The notes below the pieces were generated by a model. The model was not told the DNA's origin and did no database searches. It saw only the letters and a list, made by a program, of their open reading frames with translations. 9,728 nucleotides of DNA from Proteobacteria bacterium SPGG2 (GTDB lineage Bacteria > Pseudomonadota > Gammaproteobacteria > Acidiferrobacterales > SPGG2). Below, in pieces: positions 1-7,234 of this stretch; the stretch's first letter is position 1; each line of letters opens with the position of its first letter. A program made the translations under genes and the position numbers. Location of the stretch: assembly GCA_001643475.1 (NCBI GenBank), contig LXTK01000225.1, positions 6,013 to 15,740 of the forward strand, read 5' to 3'.

Positions 1-1598
1 AACTCAACGCGCTTCGGCACCTTGTAGCCCGCAAGATTATTTCGACAGTGTTCAAGCACGCGTTCCGCCGTAAGTTCGGGGTCGCGCTTCACAACGAACA
101 GCTTTACTGCCTCTCCCGAGCGGGCGTCGGGGATACCGATCGCGGCAGCTTCCAGGATCCCATCATGCGCGACCGCCACGTTTTCGATCTCGTTCGGATA
201 GACATTAAATCCGGACACCAGGATCATATCCTTCTTCCGGTCCTCGATGTAAACATAGCCCTTTTCATCCATGCGCCCTATATCACCAGTGCGAAACCAA
301 CCGTCTTTGGATATGGCCTGTGCGGTCTCCTCGGGGCAATTCCAATAGCCTCGCATCACTTGCGGGCCACGTGCGCAGATTTCGCCCACTTCACCGATAC
401 CAAGTTCGTTTCCATCGTCGTCTTGAATACTTACTTCGGTAGACGATATAGGTACACCGATAGATCCGGTGTAATCGGTGATGGTTAGTGGATTAACGCA
501 GATGCCGGGTGATGTCTCAGTCAACCCATACGCCTCAATGATTGGCACGCCGGTAACAGCCTTCCAAGATTCCGCCACTGCCCGCTGTACTGCCATACCC
601 CCACCTAAGGTCAGTGTGAGCCTACTGAAATCCAACTCGCTGAAGCCGGGCGTGCTGAGTAGCGCATTAAACAACGTATTAACGCCAATGAAGCAGCTAA
701 ATCGAACTTTTCTAAGTTCATTAACAAACCCGACAAAATCTCGCGGGTTCGTTATCAATATACTCTGACCGCCAATCTTCATGAAGGTTAGGCAATTTAC
801 GGTCAGGGAAAAGATATGATAGAGCGGCAAAGCAGTAATAACCACTTCGGCGCCCTCTTCCGAAATCGGGGCCAACCAAGCAGATGCCTGTTGCACGTTG
901 GCTACCATGTTTCCATGGGTAAGCTCCGCACCCTTGGCAACACCAGTCGTGCCACCCGTATACTGAAGAAAAGCAGCATCGTTGTGTGTGAGTTCTACTT
1001 CGTCCAATTGTTGCGACTTACCGCTAGTTAGCGTGGGCTTGAATTTTGTCGTGCCCAGGATGTTCCACGGCGGTATCATCTTCTTGATGCGCTTGACCAC
1101 AAAGTTAACTATCACCGACTTCGGAAACGAGAATAACTCGCCTATCTCGGTAGTAATAACGGTCCTGATCGACGTGTTATTCAGCACTTTTTCGAGGGTG
1201 TTGGCAAAATTTTCCAGCACTACTATTGCCGTAGCACCAGAATCGCTGAGTTGATGCTCCAGTTCCCTTGGCGTGTAAAGTGGATTGACGTTTACAACCA
1301 CCATCCCAGAACGGAGAATGCCAAATAGCGCGATGGGGTATTGCAATAGGTTCGGCATCATAATCGCGACGCGGTCACCTTTTTTTAAACCTACAGTCTT
1401 CTGAAGATAGGCTCCAAAATTTCGACTAAGTACATCTATATCCCCGTAGCTGAGAGTAACCCCCATATTGGTGAACGCGGGAAGATCCTTATATTTGGTG
1501 CAGCTTCTCTTGAGAATGTCTCGAAGCGAGGAAAATTGATCAACATTAACCTCAGCTGGTACACCTTTCGGGTACTGCTCTAGCCATATCTTGTCCAC
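1..1598 (-). CDS. fadD: Long-chain-fatty-acid--CoA ligase (FadD), C-terminus cut by window edge
   Basis: This enzyme activates fatty acids to acyl-CoA with ATP, through an acyl-adenylate, at the inner face of the cytoplasmic membrane, for beta-oxidation or lipid synthesis. I translated the strand by hand and found 532 uninterrupted codons running off the left edge; about 25-30 residues are missing compared with typical FadD (~560). The start is GTG at 1598, giving MDKIWLEQYPKGVPAE, a usual FadD beginning, with GAGGAG six bases upstream. Visible ANL-superfamily motifs are the P-loop YTGGTTGVAKGA (213-224), YGLTETSP (357-364), GWFRTGDIG (433-441) and DRKKDMILVSGFNVYP (453-468), the last typical of fatty-acyl-CoA ligases. 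The sequence ends at YKVPKRVE, just before the segment that carries the catalytic lysine, so that residue cannot be checked. The gene follows hutF after 119 bp and probably has its own promoter. Family is certain; chain-length preference cannot be read. Confidence 0.95.
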   Translation of the reverse strand, partial: MDKIWLEQYPKGVPAEVNVDQFSSLRDILKRSCTKYKDLPAFTNMGVTLSYGDIDVLSRNFGAYLQKTVGLKKGDRVAIMMPNLLQYPIALFGILRSGMVVVNVNPLYTPRELEHQLSDSGATAIVVLENFANTLEKVLNNTSIRTVITTEIGELFSFPKSVIVNFVVKRIKKMIPPWNILGTTKFKPTLTSGKSQQLDEVELTHNDAAFLQYTGGTTGVAKGAELTHGNMVANVQQASAWLAPISEEGAEVVITALPLYHIFSLTVNCLTFMKIGGQSILITNPRDFVGFVNELRKVRFSCFIGVNTLFNALLSTPGFSELDFSRLTLTLGGGMAVQRAVAESWKAVTGVPIIEAYGLTETSPGICVNPLTITDYTGSIGVPISSTEVSIQDDDGNELGIGEVGEICARGPQVMRGYWNCPEETAQAISKDGWFRTGDIGRMDEKGYVYIEDRKKDMILVSGFNVYPNEIENVAVAHDGILEAAAIGIPDARSGEAVKLFVVKRDPELTAERVLEHCRNNLAGYKVPKRVE

Positions 1599-1656
1599 AA
1601 TCGTCTCCTCCCTTCACCCCCGTCCCGCGCAATCTCGACGATTAAGTATCCTTACG

Positions 1657-1684
1657 ATCAAAGCCTCCAATAGCCTTTTGTCAA
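1657..1684 (-). promoter_or_regulatory. Candidate sigma-70 promoter for fadD
   Basis: Reading the minus strand, a perfect -35 box TTGACA (1684-1679) is followed after 16 bp by TTTGAT (1662-1657), four of six matches to TATAAT. Transcription would start near 1650, leaving a leader of about 50 nt with the strong GAGGAG ribosome site before the GTG of fadD. The box lies in the 119-bp gap after hutF, where a separate promoter would make sense. No FadR-like operator was recognised. The -10 and spacer are imperfect, so this is a moderate call. Confidence 0.4.
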
Positions 1685-1717
1685 TTCTGGCATAGCGACT
1701 ACGAAGCCAGCAAACGC

Positions 1718-3094
1718 TTAGGCCCATAGCTCGCGCTGCGTCTTCTTGTAGTTTCGAAGTATTTCCGCCTCGTGCTGGTGATGTCGATCAACCACCCGCC
1801 ATTGGCCCCCGACCATAACGTCCTTAACAGGGTTGTCACTACTTGCAAAGACCATGGCATCGAGCAACAGGTCACCCCGTTTACCAAGCAAAATGGCTGC
1901 TTCTGCATCAAGTACAACCAAATCGGCGCGTGCGCCAACTTGCAGGTGGCCGCTATTCCAGCCGAGCGCTTGAGCGCCCCCCTTTGATGCGTTTATGTAC
2001 AGGCTCGTCCCAACGGAACTGCTTTCATTGGCAGCCAGGATTGTACGTCGTTTATACAAAAGGCGCTGACCATACTCGAGAATACGAAGCTCCTCACCGG
2101 GGCTAAGGCAAACGTGACTGTCAGAGCCTATGCCATAGCCGCCTCCCAGCTCAAAATACCGAACCGCCGAAAAGAAACCATCTCCGAGGTTAGCTTCGGT
2201 GGTTGGGCATAATCCTACCACCGCCCGGCTTCGTGCCAAACGTTGTAGCTCATCATCGGCCAAGTGAGTTGCATGTACTAAACACCAGCGCTCATCCACA
2301 TCAAAATTATCGAACAACCATTCAACCGGGCGCTTCTTACTCCATGCAATACAGTCCTCAACTTCTTTCTCTTGTTCGGCGATATGAATATGGATCGGTG
2401 CCGATCTATCTAGCTGGGTGCCGATCTCGATGGCTTGTTGTGTAAGCTCTAGGGTGACCGCTCGCAGTGAATGCGGGGCAATACCGATACGTATGTCTTT
2501 CGAACCAGCATATCGGCTATAAAGTGCCTCCAACAAAACACCGAACCGATCTATATCGTTGACAAAACGTATTTGACCCGCATCCGGCGCCTGTCCGCCG
2601 AACCCGCCATGGGCATAAAGTACCGGCAAGTGGGTGATAGCGATTCCGGCGATTTGGGCCGCCACGATTACTCGATCCGATAACTCAGTAGGACTCTCGT
2701 AGAACTTGCCACCGGGGGCATGGTGTAGGTAATGAAATTCTCCCACCGCCGTGTAGCCTGCTTTGAGCATGTCCACATACAGTTGGCTTGCGATGTGTTG
2801 GATTTGCTCGGGTGTAATGCGCTCGACGAGACCATACATAAGCTTGCGCCAGGCCCAAAAACTGTCCTGCGAGGATCCGCGGCGCTCAGCAAAGCCGGCC
2901 AGGGCACGCTGAAACGCATGCGAGTGAAGATTGGGCATACCCGGCAACGTGGGGCCGGTCAGTGTTTGTACAGCCCCAGAGGGCTGTTTTACATCGCAAT
3001 CGACTTTAGTGATCCAGCCGTGTTCATCGATTTCGAACAGTACGTCATTCGCCCAACCCTGGGCCAGAAGCGCGTGTTCGGTGAATAACTTCAT
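1718..3094 (-). CDS. hutF: Formimidoylglutamate deiminase (HutF)
   Basis: This cytoplasmic amidohydrolase-superfamily enzyme hydrolyses N-formimidoyl-L-glutamate to N-formyl-L-glutamate and ammonia, a step of the five-step histidine degradation route. The product is 458 aa, the usual length. The N-terminal metal motif NLHSH gives His57 and His59; HIHIAEQ supplies metal ligand His237 and catalytic Glu240; LVHATH gives His274; GSDSH gives Asp325. Gln62, Arg83, Tyr122, His208 and Arg211 fall where, as I recall, Pseudomonas HutF contacts its substrate, which favours true HutF over a generic deaminase. I chose ATG at 3094 because AAGGA lies about seven bases upstream and the protein then starts MKLFTEHALLAQGW; a GTG 45 bases earlier is in frame but lacks a ribosome site. 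It follows the transporter ATPase gene by 51 bp with no terminator between, so co-transcription is likely. No hutH, hutU, hutI or hutG is in view. Confidence 0.93.
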   Translation of the reverse strand: MKLFTEHALLAQGWANDVLFEIDEHGWITKVDCDVKQPSGAVQTLTGPTLPGMPNLHSHAFQRALAGFAERRGSSQDSFWAWRKLMYGLVERITPEQIQHIASQLYVDMLKAGYTAVGEFHYLHHAPGGKFYESPTELSDRVIVAAQIAGIAITHLPVLYAHGGFGGQAPDAGQIRFVNDIDRFGVLLEALYSRYAGSKDIRIGIAPHSLRAVTLELTQQAIEIGTQLDRSAPIHIHIAEQEKEVEDCIAWSKKRPVEWLFDNFDVDERWCLVHATHLADDELQRLARSRAVVGLCPTTEANLGDGFFSAVRYFELGGGYGIGSDSHVCLSPGEELRILEYGQRLLYKRRTILAANESSSVGTSLYINASKGGAQALGWNSGHLQVGARADLVVLDAEAAILLGKRGDLLLDAMVFASSDNPVKDVMVGGQWRVVDRHHQHEAEILRNYKKTQRELWA

Positions 3095-3145
3095 TGGCTG
3101 TTCCTTATCGCTGATGGCAACGATATTACGTACAGGCACGCATAA

Positions 3146-4162
3146 TCACAGCCTACCTTCCTCCACAGCGTGGCAGGCCACCGTTGTACCGTCTCTAAGT
3201 TCGCGTAATTTTGGCACCTCATGCTGACATCGCTCGTTGGCATGAATACAACGACCGTGAAACACGCAACCTGATGGTAGATTTATCGCTGTTGGCACCT
3301 CGCCCTTTAGTTCGATGTGGTGCGGTCTTTCTTGGTTGAGCCTAGGGATCGCACTCAAGAGTGCCTGTGTATAGGGGTGACGTGGCGACGAGAACAACGT
3401 CCGCGTCTCGGCGATCTCACATAAGGTACCCAAATACATCACCGCTACCCTCGTACCGAAGTGCTCGACAACCGCAAGGTCATGCGTAATAAATATATAG
3501 GTCAAAGCACGCTCGTCCCTCGCATCTTTCAACAGATTCAGCACTTGCGCCTGAATAGAAACATCAAGGGCTGAGATAGGTTCATCTGCCACGATAAACT
3601 CAGGATCTACGGCCAGTGCACGGGCTATACTGATACGCTGGCGCTGACCGCCGGAAAACTCGTGCGGATAGCGTTCTCCCCACATCGGATCGACCCCCAC
3701 CGAGTCCATCACCGCACTGACCTTTTCTTGTACTTCGGCCTTAGAATTTTCAGGATTATGAAATCGGATTGGTTCCTCAAGCGTATCCTGAACTGTCATG
3801 CGTGGATTCAAGGACGCATAAGGATTCTGGAAAATCATTTGCATCTTGCGACGAAAGCGAAGAAGTTTTGTCGAGTCCAGGTTATCGATACGTTCGCCGT
3901 CGTAATGAATCTCGCCGGCCGTCGGTTTGATCAGACCCATAATGATTCTGGCCATGGTAGACTTTCCACAACCACTTTCCCCAACCACACATAGCGCCTC
4001 GCCTTTTCGCACTTCAAGCTGCACGCCATTGATGGCTTTTACACTCTCGCGTTTGCGCATCAATCGCCCATTTTCGAAATGCAGTTCCTCCAACAATCCG
4101 GCATGAATTGGAAACTCCTTGTAGACGTTTTTCGCTCGGACGAGGATCGAGTGTTTGCTCAT
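3146..4162 (-). CDS. dppF: Peptide-type ABC transporter ATPase, DppF/OppF family
   Basis: This is one of two cytoplasmic ATPases that power the importer encoded upstream. The 338-aa protein has Walker A GESGCGKS (61-68), Q-loop Gln112 in FQNP, signature FSGGQRQR (169-176), Walker B ending VADEP (Asp193, Glu194) and H-loop His227 in ITHD. The C-terminal extension, typical of the oligopeptide/dipeptide subfamily, carries Cys299, Cys305, Cys312 and Cys330. The insert before Walker A (roughly residues 20-45) is also usual for DppF/OppF. Its ATG overlaps the stop of the preceding ATPase gene as ATGA, and no clear ribosome site precedes it, so translational coupling is likely. Membership of the F-type subfamily is clear; the transported substrate is not shown by this subunit. 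Confidence 0.93.
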   Translation of the reverse strand: MSKHSILVRAKNVYKEFPIHAGLLEELHFENGRLMRKRESVKAINGVQLEVRKGEALCVVGESGCGKSTMARIIMGLIKPTAGEIHYDGERIDNLDSTKLLRFRRKMQMIFQNPYASLNPRMTVQDTLEEPIRFHNPENSKAEVQEKVSAVMDSVGVDPMWGERYPHEFSGGQRQRISIARALAVDPEFIVADEPISALDVSIQAQVLNLLKDARDERALTYIFITHDLAVVEHFGTRVAVMYLGTLCEIAETRTLFSSPRHPYTQALLSAIPRLNQERPHHIELKGEVPTAINLPSGCVFHGRCIHANERCQHEVPKLRELRDGTTVACHAVEEGRL

Positions 4163-5166
4163 GGCGCAGGTGTCTCGTTGATTTTTTGTTCGCTAACATC
4201 GCCGAGCTGATCTTTCACCCAATGGCAAGCGACCCGCGAACGATCAAAAATACTGTACTCGGGCACCACTGATTCGCAGATGTCAGTGACGTGCGGACAA
4301 CGGGGATGAAACGCGCAGCCGCTTGGCGTATTCGCCAGCGATGGCATCACACCCCTGATTTGATTCAATCGCCCTCCCGGCACGGTCTGCTGGGGTAAGG
4401 CCCCGATTAGTCCTTGCGTATACGGGTGGCGCGGATTACGTATGATACCGTGGGTTAATCCTTCCTCCACGATACGACCGGCATACATAACGAGGACCCG
4501 CTGTGTTACTTGACTCACGACGCCGAGATCGTGGGTTATTAAAATTAAGCCGACATCGCTTGATTCGCAAAGCTCAAGTAGCAACTCGATGATCTCCGCC
4601 TGAATCGTGACATCAAGCGCCGTCGTTGGCTCGTCCGCAATAATAAGTAACGGATCGGTGAGCAAGGCAGTAGCGATGACGATGCGCTGACGCATTCCAC
4701 CGGAAAGCTCGTGTGGATACTGCTCGAACCGGGTTGCGGCTGATGGTATGTGAACTTGAACCAGCTTCTCGATGGCAATTGCCCGCGCCTGTTGATCCGA
4801 CATCTCGCGATGCGCATGCAGTACTTCCACCATTTGGGTTCCTATGGTGAGCACAGGATTCAACGTCATCATTGGATCTTGAAAAATCATGCTGATGCCA
4901 TCACCCCGAATGGCACGCATTTCCTCGGGACTTAATTTACTGAGATCCTTGCCTTGGAACAGAATCTGACCACCGGAGATATAACCGGGTTTGCTGATGA
5001 GGTTCAGAATAGAGTAAGCTGTCACCGATTTGCCGGCACCACTTTCACCAACAATGCCGAGACGTTCTCCCTTGTCGATCGAAAAACTTACGTCTCTAAG
5101 CGCGGTAAGATCACCCCGCCTCATCGCGAATTTTACTTCCAGATTTTTGACTTCGAGCAGCGGCAA
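4159..5166 (-). CDS. dppD: Peptide-type ABC transporter ATPase, DppD/OppD family (TTG start)
   Basis: This is the second ATPase of the importer, expected to form a heterodimer with the DppF-like protein below the two permeases. The 335-aa product has Walker A GESGAGKS (40-47), Gln96 in FQDP, signature LSGGMRQR (154-161), Walker B LLIIADEP (173-180) and His212 in THD, so its ATP-binding motifs are intact. The C-terminal region has Cys284, Cys290, Cys297 and Cys314, the pattern reported to hold an iron-sulphur cluster in some OppD/DppD proteins. The start is TTG at 5166: AAGGAG lies eight bases upstream, inside the last codons of the permease C gene (stop only 5 bp away), and MPLLEVKNLEVKF is a normal beginning for the family. 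The ~15-residue tail after the last cysteine looks unstructured. Confidence 0.93.
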   Translation of the reverse strand: MPLLEVKNLEVKFAMRRGDLTALRDVSFSIDKGERLGIVGESGAGKSVTAYSILNLISKPGYISGGQILFQGKDLSKLSPEEMRAIRGDGISMIFQDPMMTLNPVLTIGTQMVEVLHAHREMSDQQARAIAIEKLVQVHIPSAATRFEQYPHELSGGMRQRIVIATALLTDPLLIIADEPTTALDVTIQAEIIELLLELCESSDVGLILITHDLGVVSQVTQRVLVMYAGRIVEEGLTHGIIRNPRHPYTQGLIGALPQQTVPGGRLNQIRGVMPSLANTPSGCAFHPRCPHVTDICESVVPEYSIFDRSRVACHWVKDQLGDVSEQKINETPAP

Positions 5167-5171
5167 GTCAG

Positions 5172-6095
5172 TTACTCCTTATAGAGCTTGGGATTCAGCA
5201 CATCGCGCATGAAATCACCCAACAGGTTCATAACCAAAACCAGAATGATGAGAACAACGCCGGGAATAATAGTTATCCACCAGACCCCACTGAGAATGAA
5301 CTCGAAACCACTGTTGATTAGCGAGCCCAATGAAGGTTTCGTTACCGGCATGCCAAGCCCCAAGAACGACAATGCCGCCTCAGTAACTATGGCGTTGGCG
5401 ATTTGTAGAGTGGAAATGACCAATAACGGCGAGAGCGTATTGGGCAGGATGTGGCGAAACATGATGCGCATGGGACCAAGGCCGATAACCCGCACCGCAT
5501 CGACGTATTCCTTCTTCTTTTCGGCCAACACCGAGGCCCGCACCGTACGCGCATACTGCGGCCACTCGGCTATGCCGATAACCAAGATAAGCATCAAAAT
5601 GGCAAGACGTTCGTAAAGCTCAGTGCCGAAGAGCCCCTGGAACACCGCAAGCACGATGATCGCCACCATTAATGTGGAAAAAGAGAGCTGTATGTCTGCC
5701 ACGCGCATCAAGAAGTTATCTAGCCGACCACCTCGATAGCCCGCAACCAGGCCAATCGAGACACCAAGTATTGCCTGCAGAATAACCGCGCAAATACCAA
5801 TGGTAAGCGAGATGCGTGTCCCGTAAAGGATGGTGCTCAGTAGATCCCGACCTTGCCCGTCCGTCCCAAGTAGAAAACGTCCATCACCCTCCGCTATCCA
5901 CACGGGTGGCATCTCCGAGTCCATAAGGTCGATTTGGGTGGGATCGTAGGGGTTATAGGGTGCGATCAAGGGCGCCAACAAGCTCGCAGCTACAAATACG
6001 CAAAGCACCGCCAAGCTGGCAACCGCCACCTTGTCACGGCGGAAACTCCAGTAAAAGCTCGAGTCCTTAAACCGCTCCCAGGTCGTCGTTGTCAT
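5172..6095 (-). CDS. dppC: Peptide-type ABC transporter permease, DppC/OppC family
   Basis: This inner-membrane subunit is one half of the translocation channel. The 307-aa protein has a cytoplasmic N-terminal tail, a first membrane helix at about 23-45, the family segment LLGTDGQGRDLLSTILYG (75-92), and further hydrophobic helices at roughly 95-119, 132-155, 164-178, 222-246 and 268-294. The cytoplasmic EAA loop, which docks onto an ATPase, is at about 196-219 (EYVDAVRVIGLG followed by RHILPN). The ATG at 6095 has GGAGAG six bases upstream, lying in the end of the permease B gene only 3 bp away. The last codons supply the ribosome site of the next gene, so the cluster is tightly coupled. The function is clear; the solute is not. 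Confidence 0.93.
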   Translation of the reverse strand: MTTTTWERFKDSSFYWSFRRDKVAVASLAVLCVFVAASLLAPLIAPYNPYDPTQIDLMDSEMPPVWIAEGDGRFLLGTDGQGRDLLSTILYGTRISLTIGICAVILQAILGVSIGLVAGYRGGRLDNFLMRVADIQLSFSTLMVAIIVLAVFQGLFGTELYERLAILMLILVIGIAEWPQYARTVRASVLAEKKKEYVDAVRVIGLGPMRIMFRHILPNTLSPLLVISTLQIANAIVTEAALSFLGLGMPVTKPSLGSLINSGFEFILSGVWWITIIPGVVLIILVLVMNLLGDFMRDVLNPKLYKE

Positions 6096-6098
6096 CGC

Positions 6099-7085
6099 TT
6101 ACTCTCCACCGCCGTGTGGCCGCGCAAGCTTGACGGTTGGATTCACAAGCCCATAGATCAGGTCAACGACTGTGTTTGTAATAACAAAGATAAGCCCGAC
6201 CACAATGAGATAGGCGATAATTAGAGGTGTATCAACGCGGTTAACCGCTTCCAGAAATAAAAACCCCATGCCCGGCCACTGAAACACGGTTTCGGTAAGA
6301 ATCGTGTACGCGATCAACGTCCCGATTTGCACGCCCCCGACCGTGATCACCGGTAGTAACGTGTTCTTAAGCGCGTGTAGAAACCAGATGCGACGGCGTG
6401 ACAGACCCTTAGCCCAAGCAAACTTGACGTATTCCGATTCCAGCACCTCCAACATCTCGGCCCGGATGAGACGAATGAACAACGGCAATATAATCGAAGA
6501 AAGGGCAATACAAGGAAGGATCAAGTGCACAAGGCCGTCTTTAGTCAGAAACCCGGTGCTCCAACCATACACCAATACCGTATCGCCACGACCGAAGGAC
6601 GGCAGCCAACCGAGCTGTACCGCGAACACATAGATAAGCATGATGGCCGTCAAGAACACTGGTATGGAGATGCCAACGATGCTAACCCCCATCGCAAATC
6701 GGGAAAGCCAGTGCATGGGATAGATGGCTGTGAACACGCCGGTGGGAACAGAGAAGACGACAATTATGATGGTGGCGCCAAAGACTAGCTCGAGCGTTGC
6801 CGGTAACTTGTCAAGAATCACCTCCGCCGCGGGCCGCTTGAAGAAATATGATGTACCCAAGTCACCGTGAAGCGCCTTCTTCAAGAACCGCCAATACTGC
6901 ACTAGAAACGGATCGTTAAGACCGAGCTTGTCGCGAAGTTTCTGGCGCTCTGCTTCTGACACTGATTGACCAACCAGCTCGCGGAGCGGATCGCCGAGGT
7001 TGTCTTGGATGGAAAATGCGATCACGCTGATGACAAGCATCACGATGATCGCCTGAATCACACGCTTGACCAGGAACGCGAACAT
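6099..7085 (-). CDS. dppB: Peptide-type ABC transporter permease, DppB/OppB family
   Basis: This is the other inner-membrane half of the importer. The 328-aa protein starts MFAFLVKRVIQAI, the standard beginning of DppB-like permeases, with a first helix at about 9-27. The large periplasmic stretch contains the conserved GDLGTSYFFKRPAAEVI (74-90). Other helices lie near 98-120, 131-156, 185-205, 245-268 and 286-310. The EAA loop is at about 218-241 (EYVKFAWAKGLS then LHALKN). The protein ends in a short cytoplasmic tail with GGG. The ATG at 7085 is not preceded by a recognisable Shine-Dalgarno sequence and sits in a predicted stem, unlike the well-marked starts of its neighbours. A 149-bp gap with a terminator-like structure separates it from the binding-protein gene. 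Confidence 0.93.
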   Translation of the reverse strand: MFAFLVKRVIQAIIVMLVISVIAFSIQDNLGDPLRELVGQSVSEAERQKLRDKLGLNDPFLVQYWRFLKKALHGDLGTSYFFKRPAAEVILDKLPATLELVFGATIIIVVFSVPTGVFTAIYPMHWLSRFAMGVSIVGISIPVFLTAIMLIYVFAVQLGWLPSFGRGDTVLVYGWSTGFLTKDGLVHLILPCIALSSIILPLFIRLIRAEMLEVLESEYVKFAWAKGLSRRRIWFLHALKNTLLPVITVGGVQIGTLIAYTILTETVFQWPGMGFLFLEAVNRVDTPLIIAYLIVVGLIFVITNTVVDLIYGLVNPTVKLARPHGGGE

Positions 7086-7127
7086 TAGAGTAGTTCGTGT
7101 CTATTTTTTGGGTACGCCACTACTAAT
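7084..7127 (-). promoter_or_regulatory. Stem that would pair over the dppB start codon
   Basis: On the transcribed strand ATTAGTAGT (7127-7119) can pair with ACTA (7094-7091) and CTAAT (7088-7084): nine base pairs with a 2-nt bulge and a 24-nt loop. The second arm includes the first two bases of the dppB ATG (7085-7083). No purine-rich ribosome site is seen in the 15 bases before the ATG. The pairing is direct; a role in lowering or timing dppB translation is inference. The stem is AT-rich and bulged, so its stability is modest. Confidence 0.35.
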
Positions 7128-7139
7128 CAAACAGGTGCC

Positions 7140-7198
7140 AAAAAATGAGGCGGAAACCTAGCGGTGAGCTACTACCACACACCGCCAAACTCCCGCCT
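7140..7198 (-). terminator. Two-tier hairpin with T-run between binding-protein and permease genes
   Basis: On the minus strand AGGCGG (7198-7193) pairs with CCGCCT (7153-7148), enclosing a second stem GCGGTG (7185-7180) with CACCGC (7166-7161) around a 13-nt loop. The outer arm is followed after CA by six T's (7145-7140). This has the form of a rho-independent terminator, though interrupted by 6- to 7-nt internal bulges. Its place, after the binding-protein stop and before the first permease gene, is where many importers have a leaky terminator that raises the binding protein above the membrane parts. How much transcription passes it cannot be judged from sequence. Confidence 0.6.
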
Positions 7199-7206
7199 GA
7201 TTCCTG

Positions 7207-7229
7207 TTTGCAGCGCTAGGTAGCGCAAA
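7207..7229 (-). repeat. Compact inverted repeat just after the binding-protein stop
   Basis: The minus strand reads GCGCTA-CC-TAGCGC (7226-7213), a perfect 6-bp inverted repeat with a 2-base centre, starting eight bases after the TAA. TTT and AAA outside it can pair if GCA is bulged out. No T-run follows, so alone it is not a terminator. It could protect the 3' end of a short binding-protein mRNA or mark a protein-binding site; both ideas are inference. Confidence 0.5.
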
Positions 7230-7234
7230 TTTTA

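Noticed and set aside
48..1254. Several plus-strand open frames of 70-146 codons opposite fadD
   Set aside because: They lie wholly antisense to an uninterrupted, strongly motif-bearing FadD frame and show no recognisable domain of their own.
1687..1710. CTGGC/GCCAG stem after hutF as its terminator
   Set aside because: Only five base pairs around a 14-base loop and no T-run on the transcribed strand; it is too weak to call.
3095..3139. GTG at 3139 as the start of hutF, adding 15 residues
   Set aside because: It has no ribosome site, whereas ATG at 3094 has AAGGA at good spacing and gives the usual HutF N-terminus.
7140..7198. Two-tier hairpin as a REP-type repeat or riboswitch
   Set aside because: No second copy is seen in the window and no known riboswitch core was recognised; hairpin plus T-run is explained more simply as a terminator.
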